DNA of 5,489 nt from Victivallales bacterium (GCA_900769285.1 CAAGGB010000028.1:1-5489), one strand, 5' to 3'; counted from the stretch's first letter, positions 1 to 5,489 are shown. A program made the numbers and translations. Notes: generated by a model not told the origin, from the sequence alone.

Positions 1-185
1 CCGAGACCGGCTCCACCGCCGGCTACATCGTCTGCCCCAAGTGCCAGGAGCATGACGCCGGCGCCGCCAAGCGCCACAACGGCTCCATCTGCAACGTCCT
101 CTTCATCGACGGACACGTCGAGGGCAGAAAGGCCGACTCCATCGTCAACTACGAGAACGACATCCAGGGACACACCAAATTCTGA
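1..185 (+). CDS. 3' end of a prepilin-type (DUF1559 / H-X9-DG) secreted protein, 5' truncated by window edge
   Basis: Only the last 60 codons are present; the first complete codon begins at base 3 and the stop is TGA at 183-185. The visible tail contains a CPKC pair and then RHNGSICNVLFIDGHVE, which matches the C-terminal signature of the large family of prepilin-like proteins (N-terminal cleavage/methylation helix, DUF1559-type body, 'H-X9-DG' tail) that is abundant in Lentisphaerae and Planctomycetes. Here the spacing from His to Asp-Gly is ten residues rather than nine. Such proteins are thought to be exported through a type II secretion or type IV pilus-like apparatus; their individual roles are mostly unknown. 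The N-terminal methylation motif that would confirm the assignment lies outside the window. Alanine codons here are all GCC (five of five), unlike the GCG-dominated genes downstream. A strong terminator follows, so it is transcriptionally separate from the efflux genes. Confidence 0.8.
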   Translation, partial: ETGSTAGYIVCPKCQEHDAGAAKRHNGSICNVLFIDGHVEGRKADSIVNYENDIQGHTKF

Positions 186-209
186 TTCTGAAGTGAGCTC
201 CCACCCAGG

Positions 210-274
210 CGGGTGGCGGGCGTTCCGGACGCGCAGCACAGGCGTGTCCGATACGACCCGCCGCCCGTTTTTTT
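210..274 (+). terminator. Intrinsic terminator after the prepilin-type gene
   Basis: Bases 210-220 pair with 257-267 in an 11-bp stem containing a single G-T wobble. A second, inner stem pairs 226-233 with 243-250 (8 bp, one wobble) around a 9-nt loop. Seven Ts (268-274) follow the outer stem immediately. It begins 25 bp after the stop codon, which is the expected place for factor-independent termination, and it insulates the upstream gene from the promoter at 299. Confidence 0.9.
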
Positions 275-298
275 GTGTGCGGCTGGTCTGCTTGTGGT

Positions 299-327
299 TT
301 GACAGAACCGGACAGGTCGGCTATATT
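299..327 (+). promoter_or_regulatory. Sigma70-type promoter for the marR-family gene
   Basis: TTGACA at 299-304 is a perfect -35 consensus. A 17-bp spacer leads to TATATT at 322-327 (five of six matches to TATAAT). Transcription should start around 333-336, giving a leader of about 50 nt that is rich in A and C and poor in G, so probably unstructured. A GTTAAC palindrome (330-335) sits at the predicted start point, and the -35 hexamer lies inside TTTGACAG, an octamer that recurs inverted at the pump promoter; either could be part of an operator. No experimental support is available from sequence alone. Confidence 0.75.
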
Positions 328-368
328 TAGTTAACACATAGAAACAAATAGCACAGCACAACAAACAC

Positions 369-376
369 GAGGTGAT
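369..376 (+). promoter_or_regulatory. Ribosome binding site of the marR-family gene
   Basis: GAGGTGAT matches the anti-Shine-Dalgarno complement (GGAGGTGATC) over eight bases and ends 6 nt before the ATG at 383, which fixes the start codon. Its last bases are part of the TGATATCA palindrome (373-380). Confidence 0.8.
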
Positions 377-382
377 ATCAGG

Positions 383-874
383 ATGGAGTCGTCGGGTTCA
401 GGGCAGGAAGCGGGGGCGGGCCGTGAGGTGCTGCTGTCGTCGTTGCTGGAGCTGTCGCTGAACCTGATGGAGGTGAGCCGTCGTCCGGGGACGTTTGAGG
501 GTGAGCCGTCGCCGACGATGGTTCAGATTAACGCGATGAAGATCATCTCGCACGTGTCGCCGGTGGGGGTGTCGCTGAAGGAGCTGAGCCATCTGCTGAA
601 GCTGTCGCAGGGCGCGACGTCGAAGCTGGTCGACCGGATGGTGCGTCTGGGGCTGGTGGAGCGGGTTCAGGACGAGTCAGACCGCCGGGCGGTGCGGATT
701 TTCCAGTCCGAACTGGGGCGGAAGCTGGTGACGTACCACTGCGAGGTGGCGTCGCGGACGGTCGACGAGCTGCTGTCGGACGTCCCGGCGGAGGCGCGAG
801 CGCTGTTTCTGCGTCTCGCCGACACGCTGAACGGGCGTCTGTGGGAGCGGCTGCGACGGAACGCGCAGGAGTGA
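383..874 (+). CDS. MarR-family winged helix-turn-helix transcriptional regulator
   Basis: This 163-residue protein has the usual MarR length and layout: N-terminal dimerisation helices (about 12-34), a winged helix-turn-helix (about 45-110) and C-terminal dimerisation helices (about 110-160). In the DNA-binding part, SLKELSHLLKL (64-74) is the first helix of the motif, residues 75-90 (SQGATSKLVDRMVRLG) are the recognition helix, and the wing carries the family's acidic/basic signature as D97-x-x-D100-R101-R102. MarR proteins are dimeric cytoplasmic repressors, often of adjacent efflux genes, that release DNA when they bind phenolic or other small ligands. The only cysteine is C120, away from the N-terminus, so an OhrR-type thiol switch is not evident; ligand sensing is more likely. 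It lies immediately upstream of, and in the same direction as, an RND adaptor/permease pair, which makes that pair its probable target. No clear terminator separates them, so read-through is possible. Family is secure; target, ligand and sign of regulation are inferred. Confidence 0.93.
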   Translation: MESSGSGQEAGAGREVLLSSLLELSLNLMEVSRRPGTFEGEPSPTMVQINAMKIISHVSPVGVSLKELSHLLKLSQGATSKLVDRMVRLGLVERVQDESDRRAVRIFQSELGRKLVTYHCEVASRTVDELLSDVPAEARALFLRLADTLNGRLWERLRRNAQE

Positions 875-923
875 ATGGCCGCGCAATTGAGAAGACCATC
901 CATTCCGTCCGTAATGTAATGAC

Positions 924-977
924 TGTTTGAAACAACTGTCAAAAACGTCTGTCTAAGGTGTAATTTTTGTTTGAAAC
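924..977 (+). repeat. Operator-like repeat and palindrome cluster around the pump promoter
   Basis: TGTTTGAAAC occurs twice, at 924-933 and 968-977, 44 bp apart; each contains the odd-centred palindrome GTTTGAAAC. The first copy is the left part of an 18-bp imperfect inverted repeat, 926-943, with arms TTTGA and TCAAA; six of its nine base pairs are symmetrical. That element covers the candidate -35 hexamer, and the second direct-repeat copy covers the expected transcription start. Size and position fit a MarR-type operator. The pattern is seen directly; the regulatory role is inferred. Confidence 0.5.
936..964 (+). promoter_or_regulatory. Candidate promoter for the adaptor-permease pair
   Basis: CTGTCA at 936-941 (four of six to TTGACA) is followed after 17 bp by TGTAAT at 959-964 (five of six to TATAAT). 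The predicted start is near 971, leaving a leader of about 80 nt before the adaptor ATG at 1052. The surrounding 900-1010 stretch is clearly more AT-rich than the genes on either side. The hexamers are weaker than those of the regulator's promoter; the pair could also be transcribed by read-through from 299. Confidence 0.5.
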
Positions 978-1034
978 GAGCATATTTGTCTGAGTTGTTG
1001 GAATTTCGCATGAGCAAGCAGAAGATGAAGAACC

Positions 1035-1043
1035 AAGGAGTGA
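1035..1043 (+). promoter_or_regulatory. Ribosome binding site that decides the adaptor start
   Basis: AAGGAGTGA is the best Shine-Dalgarno match in the region. Its AAGGAG core ends 11 nt before the ATG at 1052 and 8 nt before an in-frame GTG at 1049. The upstream in-frame ATGs at 1010 and 1025 have no comparable site, and the more distant TTG at 971 coincides with the predicted transcription start. Confidence 0.65.
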
Positions 1044-1051
1044 GTGACGTG

Positions 1052-2176
1052 ATGCGTAGCGAGCAAGGGAAGCTGAGCCGTGTGCTGGCGGTGCTGGCGC
1101 TGGGCGGTCTGCTGGTGACGGGCGCGTGGGGTCAGGCGGGGCCTGGCCAGGGCGGCGGCGCGATGAAGGTTCGCGTGCCGGTGGGCGAGGTGACGGAGGC
1201 GGAGGACACGATTGCGAACGAGTACGTCGGTCTGCTGGTGTCGAAGGAGGTGGTGAAGGTGGTGCCGCAGGTGTCCGGGGAGCTGCTGGAGGTGTCGTTT
1301 GAGGACGGCAGCCGAGTGAAGGGCGGCCAGGTGCTGTACCGGATTGATGACATCCGCTACCGCGCGGCGGTGAAGAGCTGCGAGGCGAAGGTGGCGGAGG
1401 CGAAGGCGAAGCTGGCGTACGGGAAGAGCAACCTGGCGCGCACGAAGACGCTGTTCGACAAGGAGGTGACGACGCTGGACAGCTACGAGAGCGTCCGGAG
1501 CGAGACGGAGGCGCTGGCGGCGCAGGTGTCGTCGGCGGAGGCGGCGCTGGTGACGGCGCAGGAGGATTTGCGGCGCTGCGTCATCACGTCGCCGATTGAC
1601 GGGATGGTGGCGACGACGAACGTGACGCGCGGCAACTACGTGACGGCGGCGGGTGCGTCGCTGGTGACGGTGTTCCAGATGGATCCGATACGGGTTCGGT
1701 TCTCGGTGAGCTCGCGCGACTTCCTGTCGTTTGGCGGGAAGCTGGAGGATCTGCAGAAGGGATGGGAGTGCTCGCTGATGCTGTCGGACGGGAAGCCATA
1801 CGGGAAGCCGGGTCGTCTGGAGCTGGTGAACTACGAGGCGAACCGGAACACGGACACGGTGCAGCTGTATGCGCTGTTCGACAATCCGGACTACCGGCTG
1901 CTGCCGAACAGCACGGTGACGGTGAACTTTGCGCGCAAGACGGGCCGCCGGCTGCCGGCCGTGCCGGTGACAGCGGTGATGCACGACCGCGACGGCGCGT
2001 ATGTGTGGCTGCTGGACGGCGAGGGCAAGGCGAGCAAGCGCCATGTGGCGCTGGGCGCGGACCGCGGCGGTCTGCAGCTGGTGGAGTCGGGTCTGTCCGT
2101 CGGGGACCGTGTGGTCTCGGACGGCACGCACAAGGTGATGGCCGGCGCGGTCGTCGAGTCGGACGGGAGGAAATGA
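1052..2176 (+). CDS. RND efflux periplasmic adaptor (membrane fusion protein, AcrA/MexA-type)
   Basis: With the ATG at 1052 the product is 374 residues. It bridges an inner-membrane RND permease to an outer-membrane channel across the periplasm. An export signal is visible: a short basic n-region, a hydrophobic core at about 11-24, and a likely signal peptidase I site near G27-Q28-A29. There is no lipobox cysteine, so unlike AcrA it is probably not lipidated. The split lipoyl domain shows in VSGELLEVSFEDGSRVKGGQ (74-93) and SPIDGMV (180-186), separated by an Ala/Lys/Glu-rich coiled-coil hairpin (about 102-172). The channel-docking RLS motif is recognisable as R130-x3-L134-x6-T141, with Thr in place of Ser. 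A beta-barrel domain (about 213-295) and membrane-proximal domain (about 300-368) complete the family order. The permease starts 3 nt after its stop, in the same frame, indicating translational coupling. The open frame extends upstream to 971, but a start there would bury the signal peptide behind 27 more residues. Family is secure; the substrate is unknown. Confidence 0.93.
   Translation: MRSEQGKLSRVLAVLALGGLLVTGAWGQAGPGQGGGAMKVRVPVGEVTEAEDTIANEYVGLLVSKEVVKVVPQVSGELLEVSFEDGSRVKGGQVLYRIDDIRYRAAVKSCEAKVAEAKAKLAYGKSNLARTKTLFDKEVTTLDSYESVRSETEALAAQVSSAEAALVTAQEDLRRCVITSPIDGMVATTNVTRGNYVTAAGASLVTVFQMDPIRVRFSVSSRDFLSFGGKLEDLQKGWECSLMLSDGKPYGKPGRLELVNYEANRNTDTVQLYALFDNPDYRLLPNSTVTVNFARKTGRRLPAVPVTAVMHDRDGAYVWLLDGEGKASKRHVALGADRGGLQLVESGLSVGDRVVSDGTHKVMAGAVVESDGRK
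2165..2170 (+). promoter_or_regulatory. Ribosome binding site of the permease, inside the adaptor gene's end
   Basis: GGGAGG overlaps the last adaptor codons and ends 9 nt before the permease ATG at 2180. The adaptor stop (2174-2176) lies between the site and the ATG, the arrangement expected when a terminating ribosome re-initiates on the next gene. Confidence 0.8.
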
Positions 2177-2179
2177 GCG

Positions 2180-5100
2180 ATGTTCTCGAAATTCTTCATT
2201 GAGCACCCGCGGTTCGCCATTGTGGTGAGCCTGGTGCTGGTGCTGGCGGGCGTGATCAGCCTGTCGAAGCTGCCGGTGGCGGAGTATCCGGAGATCACGC
2301 CACCGAAGCTGTTTGTCTCGGCGACCTACACGGGCGCGAGCGCGGACGTGGTGATGCAGACGGTGGCCATCCCAATCGAGGACCAGATCAACGGCGTCGA
2401 TGACCTGCTGTACTTCTCCTCGACCTGCGGGAACGACGGCTCCTACCAATGCACGGTCACCTTCAACACGGGCACGGACTCGGACATCGCGATGGTCAAC
2501 CTGCAGAACGCGGTGAAGCGCGCCGAGGCGAAGCTGCCGTCGGAGGTGACGAAGGTCGGCATCACGGTCGAGGAGCGCGGCACCGACATCCTGGCGATGT
2601 TCGCGTTCATGACGGACGGCACGCGCATGAGCGTGTCGGAGCTGGACAACTTCGTGAACAACAACATCAAGGACCCGGTGGCGCGTGTGCCGGGCGTGTC
2701 GTCGGCGGAGGTGATGTCGAAGGACGAGTACTCGATGCGCATCTGGCTGAACCCGAACCGGATGGCGGGACTGGGGCTGTCCATCGCCGACGTGACGGCG
2801 GCCATCCAGGGGCAGAACATCCAGGCGGCGGCCGGCTACATCGGCACCGAGATGGGAAACCCCTACGTCAACTACAAGGTGAACGTGAAGGGACGCCTCG
2901 CCACGGCTGAGGAGTTCGGCGACATCGTGCTGCGCCGCGACACCGACGGCAGCGTGGTCCGCATGAAGGACATCGCGGAGGTGGAGCTCGGGCGCACCCG
3001 CTACTCGGGCGGCGGACTCTACGAGGGCAAGATGACGGTGCCGATGGCTGTCTACCGCACGCCGGAGGCGAACGCGCTGTCCACGGTCAAGGGCGTCCAG
3101 GCCGAGCTGAAGAAGTGGGAGAGCCGTCTGCCGGACGGCGTGTCGATGGAGATCGCCTACGACCCGACGGAGTTCATCAGCGTGACGATGCGCGAGATTG
3201 TGATGACGATTGTGCTGGCGCTGCTGCTGGTGGTGCTGATCACCTGGGTGTTCCTGCAGGACTGGCGGGCGACGCTGGTGCCGTCGATAGCGATTCCGAT
3301 TGCGCTTCTGGGCACGTTCACGTTCATGCTGATGCTGGACTACAGCCTGAACATCCTGACGATGTTCGGCCTGATTCTGGTGATTGGCTCGCTGTGCGAC
3401 GACGCGATTGTGGTGGTCGAGAACTGCGCGGGCCTGATGGAGCGCGAGGGGCTGTCGCCCAAGGAGGCGGCACTGAAGACGATGCGGCAGATCACGGGCG
3501 CGATCATCGCGACGACGCTGGTGACGGTGGCGTGCTATGTGCCGCTGGCGTTCTACGGCGGCATGGTCGGCAACATCTACATCCAGTTCGCCGTGACGAT
3601 GTGCATCTCGCTGTGTCTGTCGACGTTTGTGGCGATGACGCTGAGCCCGGTCGTCTGCGCGTACATTCTGCGGCCGTCGTCGGGGCAGCCGTCGCGGCTG
3701 TTCGCGCCGTTCAACTGGACGCTGGACCGCAGCCGGAGCGTGTATCTGCTGTTTGTGCGGCTGCTGGTGCGCCGCGGCTTCCTGACGGTCATCCTGTTCG
3801 TGGGCATGATGGCGTTCGCGTGGTGGCTGTTCGGCCGGACGCCGAGCTCGTTCCTGCCGTCCGAGGACAAGGGCACGATCATGTGCAACATCGAGCTGCC
3901 GACGGGCGCCTCGCAGGCCCGCATGGACGCGGTGGTCGACAAGTTCCGCCAGGCGGTCGACGGAATGCCCGGCCTGAAGTCGACGCTGTTCGTCAAGGGC
4001 ATCTCGTTCATCAGCGCGAACGGCGAGAACGTGGCCCTGGGCATCATGAAGCTGGACCACTGGAGCCGTCGCACGACGCCGGAGCTGCAGCTCAAGACGC
4101 TGGTCAAGGAGGTCTACCGCCGCACGGCGGGCATCACGGAGGCGCGCATCAGCTGCTTCACGCCGCCGGCCATCATGGGACTGGGCGTGACGGGCGGCGC
4201 CACCTTCCAGCTCTGCGCCCTGAACAGCACCGACACCCAGGGACTGTCCGACATGGCCAAGAAGATGTGCTTCGAGCTGATGCAGAACCCGAAGATCGGC
4301 TACGCGGTCACCGCGTTCAACGCGGACACGCCGCAGCTGTTCCTGGACATCGACCGCCAGAAGGCGGAGACGCTCGGCCTGACGGCACAGACCATCTTCT
4401 CGGCGCTCCAGGGCAACTTCGCGTCCATCTACGTGAACGACCTGACGCTGTCCGGCTCGAACTACGAGGTGAAGATCCAGTCGCCGACGGGCAATCGCCG
4501 GTCGGTGGAGAACATCCGGAACCTGCAGATACGGAACAGCCTGGGCGAGATGGTGCCGCTGTCGTCGGTCGCGACGCTGCGCTACACGGTCGGCGCGAAC
4601 CAGGTCATGCGCTTCAACAAGAAGGTGTGCGCCCAGGTCAACGTGGGCGGCGCCGCCGGCGTCAACTCCAGCGAGGTGATGCGCCTGGTGGAGAGCTATC
4701 CGCTGTCGAAGGACTACACGGTCGAGTGGGTTGACCTGAGCTACCAGGAGAAGCAGAATGAGGGCCAGTTGGGCTTCCTGATGGCGCTCGCGATGGTGTT
4801 CGCCTACCTGTTCCTGGTGGCGCAGTACGAGAGCTGGGTGATACCGGTTCCCGTGATGCTGACGGTCGGCACGGCGATGACGGGCGCGCTGCTGGGCCTG
4901 TGGTTCTGCGGCTCGCCGGCGGGCGCCGCGCTGGGCGTCACGGAGTTCTCGACGCTGAGCATCTACGCGCAGTTGGGCATGGTGATGCTCATCGGCCTGA
5001 CGGCGAAGAACGCCATCCTAATGGTCGAGTTCTCCAAGCAGGAGCGCGAGGCGGGCATGAGCATCGTGGACGCGGCCGTCGCGGGCGCCAGCATGCGTTA

Positions 5101-5317
5101 CCGCGCGGTGCTGATGACGGCCTGGAGCTTCCTCTTCGGCGTGTTGCCGCTGGTCGTCGCCAGCGGCGCGGGCGCCGGCAGCCGAAAGGCCATCGGCATC
5201 ACGACCTTCTCGGGCATGCTGCTGGCGACCTTCGTCGGCATCATCTTCACCCCCGCCCTCTACGCCGTCTTCCAGTGGCTGCGAGAGAAGGTTAAGGCAC
5301 TCATCCACTGGACCTGA
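2180..5317 (+). CDS. RND multidrug-type efflux permease, HAE-1 family (AcrB-like)
   Basis: The 1045-residue protein matches the usual AcrB-like length of about 1030-1050. It is a proton-driven inner-membrane exporter expected to work as a trimer with the adaptor encoded just upstream. Membrane segments fall where the fold predicts: TM1 at about 11-30, TM2-TM6 at about 337-497, TM7 at about 533-551, TM8-TM12 at about 863-1032, with two large periplasmic loops at about 31-335 and 552-860. The proton-relay residues are intact: D407-D408 in TM4 (GSLCDDAIVVVEN), K943 in TM10 (GLTAKNAILMVEF) and R973 and T980 in TM11. The N-terminus shows hallmark motifs LPVAEYPEI, GASA, PIEDQINGV and FNTGTD. By eye, several aromatic residues of the AcrB deep binding pocket are replaced by Ile or Met (for example I137, M179, I608, I622), so specificity probably differs from AcrB. 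C83 and C91 form a close periplasmic cysteine pair. No frameshift or missing catalytic residue is seen. Family assignment is near certain; the substrate cannot be read from sequence. Confidence 0.97.
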   Translation: MFSKFFIEHPRFAIVVSLVLVLAGVISLSKLPVAEYPEITPPKLFVSATYTGASADVVMQTVAIPIEDQINGVDDLLYFSSTCGNDGSYQCTVTFNTGTDSDIAMVNLQNAVKRAEAKLPSEVTKVGITVEERGTDILAMFAFMTDGTRMSVSELDNFVNNNIKDPVARVPGVSSAEVMSKDEYSMRIWLNPNRMAGLGLSIADVTAAIQGQNIQAAAGYIGTEMGNPYVNYKVNVKGRLATAEEFGDIVLRRDTDGSVVRMKDIAEVELGRTRYSGGGLYEGKMTVPMAVYRTPEANALSTVKGVQAELKKWESRLPDGVSMEIAYDPTEFISVTMREIVMTIVLALLLVVLITWVFLQDWRATLVPSIAIPIALLGTFTFMLMLDYSLNILTMFGLILVIGSLCDDAIVVVENCAGLMEREGLSPKEAALKTMRQITGAIIATTLVTVACYVPLAFYGGMVGNIYIQFAVTMCISLCLSTFVAMTLSPVVCAYILRPSSGQPSRLFAPFNWTLDRSRSVYLLFVRLLVRRGFLTVILFVGMMAFAWWLFGRTPSSFLPSEDKGTIMCNIELPTGASQARMDAVVDKFRQAVDGMPGLKSTLFVKGISFISANGENVALGIMKLDHWSRRTTPELQLKTLVKEVYRRTAGITEARISCFTPPAIMGLGVTGGATFQLCALNSTDTQGLSDMAKKMCFELMQNPKIGYAVTAFNADTPQLFLDIDRQKAETLGLTAQTIFSALQGNFASIYVNDLTLSGSNYEVKIQSPTGNRRSVENIRNLQIRNSLGEMVPLSSVATLRYTVGANQVMRFNKKVCAQVNVGGAAGVNSSEVMRLVESYPLSKDYTVEWVDLSYQEKQNEGQLGFLMALAMVFAYLFLVAQYESWVIPVPVMLTVGTAMTGALLGLWFCGSPAGAALGVTEFSTLSIYAQLGMVMLIGLTAKNAILMVEFSKQEREAGMSIVDAAVAGASMRYRAVLMTAWSFLFGVLPLVVASGAGAGSRKAIGITTFSGMLLATFVGIIFTPALYAVFQWLREKVKALIHWT

Positions 5318-5351
5318 CGACGCCCCGGCCGCCTTTCAGGCAGAAGCAAGA

Positions 5352-5391
5352 GGCCCCCCGCGACCGCCGCGGGGGGCCCCTTCTATCTTTT
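5352..5391 (+). terminator. Intrinsic terminator after the efflux operon
   Basis: A perfect 11-bp GC stem pairs 5352-5362 with 5368-5378 around a 5-nt loop (ACCGC). It is followed by a pyrimidine stretch ending in four Ts (5388-5391), so the T-tract is interrupted rather than uniform. It starts 35 bp after the permease stop and closes the transcription unit, implying that no outer-membrane channel gene is co-transcribed downstream. Confidence 0.8.
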
Positions 5392-5411
5392 GAGGCTATC
5401 ATCGCCTGTTT

Positions 5412-5433
5412 TCCGCCTCGCTTCGCTCGGCGG
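5412..5433 (+). repeat. 22-bp direct repeat, copy 1
   Basis: This 22-bp sequence, beginning TCCGCCTCGC and ending CTCGGCGG, recurs exactly at 5465-5486. It can fold on itself: CCGCC (5413-5417) pairs with GGCGG (5429-5433), with two more inner pairs around a TTC loop after a 2x2 mismatch. The bases next to the two copies differ, so the identity stops at 22 bp. Confidence 0.8.
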
Positions 5434-5439
5434 TTTTTT
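5413..5439 (+). terminator. Possible second, weaker intrinsic terminator built on repeat copy 1
   Basis: The imperfect hairpin of repeat copy 1 is followed directly by six Ts (5434-5439). It could back up the terminator at 5352-5391. The stem is short and interrupted, and the T-run is on the + strand side only, so if functional it would act on + strand transcription. Confidence 0.4.
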
Positions 5440-5464
5440 CTCTCGTCACTCTCGTCGCTTCTGC

Positions 5465-5486
5465 TCCGCCTCGCTTCGCTCGGCGG
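5465..5486 (+). repeat. 22-bp direct repeat, copy 2
   Basis: This is an exact copy of 5412-5433, 53 bp further on. It is followed by GTC and then the window ends, so it cannot be seen whether more copies follow or whether this copy has a T-tract. The 31 bases between copies are pyrimidine-rich and contain CTCTCGTC twice in tandem (5440-5447, 5449-5456). Confidence 0.8.
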
Positions 5487-5489
5487 GTC

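Noticed and set aside
52..364. Small open frames on both strands over the prepilin tail, the terminator and the regulator promoter
   Set aside because: They run through a strong terminator and promoter, are Ser/Thr/Arg-rich with no family resemblance, and conflict with the well-supported prepilin reading frame.
875..900. Possible terminator after the regulator gene (ATGG at 875-878 with CCAT at 895-898)
   Set aside because: Only four base pairs with a 16-nt loop and no following T-tract, so it does not support termination.
971..1051. Longer adaptor start at TTG 971 (401 residues) or ATG 1010/1025
   Set aside because: An AAGGTG at 955-960 could serve the TTG, but a start there would coincide with the predicted transcription start and put extra residues before the signal peptide. 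The ATGs at 1010 and 1025 lack a Shine-Dalgarno site, while AAGGAGTGA precedes 1052.
953..4060. A 1035-codon open frame on the minus strand across the adaptor and permease
   Set aside because: It is in exact codon register with the + strand genes, which share one frame, and stays open because they avoid TTA, CTA and TCA codons. Its product is dominated by Arg, His and Gln, the direct antisense of GCG, GTG and CTG. It has no domain, and the + strand reading is unmistakable.
3115..4734. A 539-codon + strand open frame inside the permease
   Set aside because: It is an out-of-frame shadow in high-GC DNA, rich in Gly, Arg, Asp and Ala, with no recognisable family, fully overlapped by the clear RND permease.
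1..5489. Search for a novel defence, mobile or RNA-based system
   Set aside because: No transposase, integrase, terminal inverted repeats, CRISPR-like spaced repeats, tRNA or rRNA sequence was found. All long coding regions belong to well-known families in a common arrangement.

Overview
The window most likely comes from a GC-rich, Gram-negative bacterium of the PVC group, with Lentisphaerota/Victivallales-like as my best guess. This rests on two things. The truncated first gene ends in the prepilin-type 'H-X9-DG' tail that is greatly expanded in Lentisphaerae and Planctomycetes. The main genes form a tripartite efflux pump, which requires an outer membrane. The phylum assignment is inference from family distribution, not from a marker gene.

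Layout, all on the + strand. Bases 1-185 are the 3' end of a secreted or pilin-like protein of the prepilin N-methylation/DUF1559 type, closed by a strong intrinsic terminator (210-274). A well-formed sigma70-type promoter (TTGACA-N17-TATATT, 299-327) and a good ribosome binding site lead into a MarR-family winged-helix regulator (383-874). A 177-bp AT-richer gap (875-1051) follows. It has no obvious terminator, but it holds a second candidate promoter (936-964) overlapped by an imperfect palindrome and flanked by two copies of TGTTTGAAAC. Then come a periplasmic adaptor of the RND type (1052-2176) and, 3 nt later, an RND inner-membrane permease of the HAE-1 type (2180-5317). A GC-rich hairpin terminator (5352-5391) ends the unit. 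The last 80 bases carry a 22-bp direct repeat with hairpin potential, the first copy followed by six Ts.

The genes read as a self-contained regulated efflux cassette: the MarR protein probably senses a small molecule and controls the adaptor/permease pair (and possibly itself), and the adaptor joins the proton-driven permease to a TolC-like outer-membrane channel. No channel gene is present, and the terminator after the permease indicates it is not the next gene of this operon, so it is probably supplied from elsewhere.

I found no mobile element, tRNA/rRNA, CRISPR array or unknown multi-gene system. The most informative non-coding signal is the repeat and palindrome arrangement around the pump promoter, a plausible operator for the neighbouring MarR protein. 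The rest is an ordinary, intact regulator-plus-pump locus.
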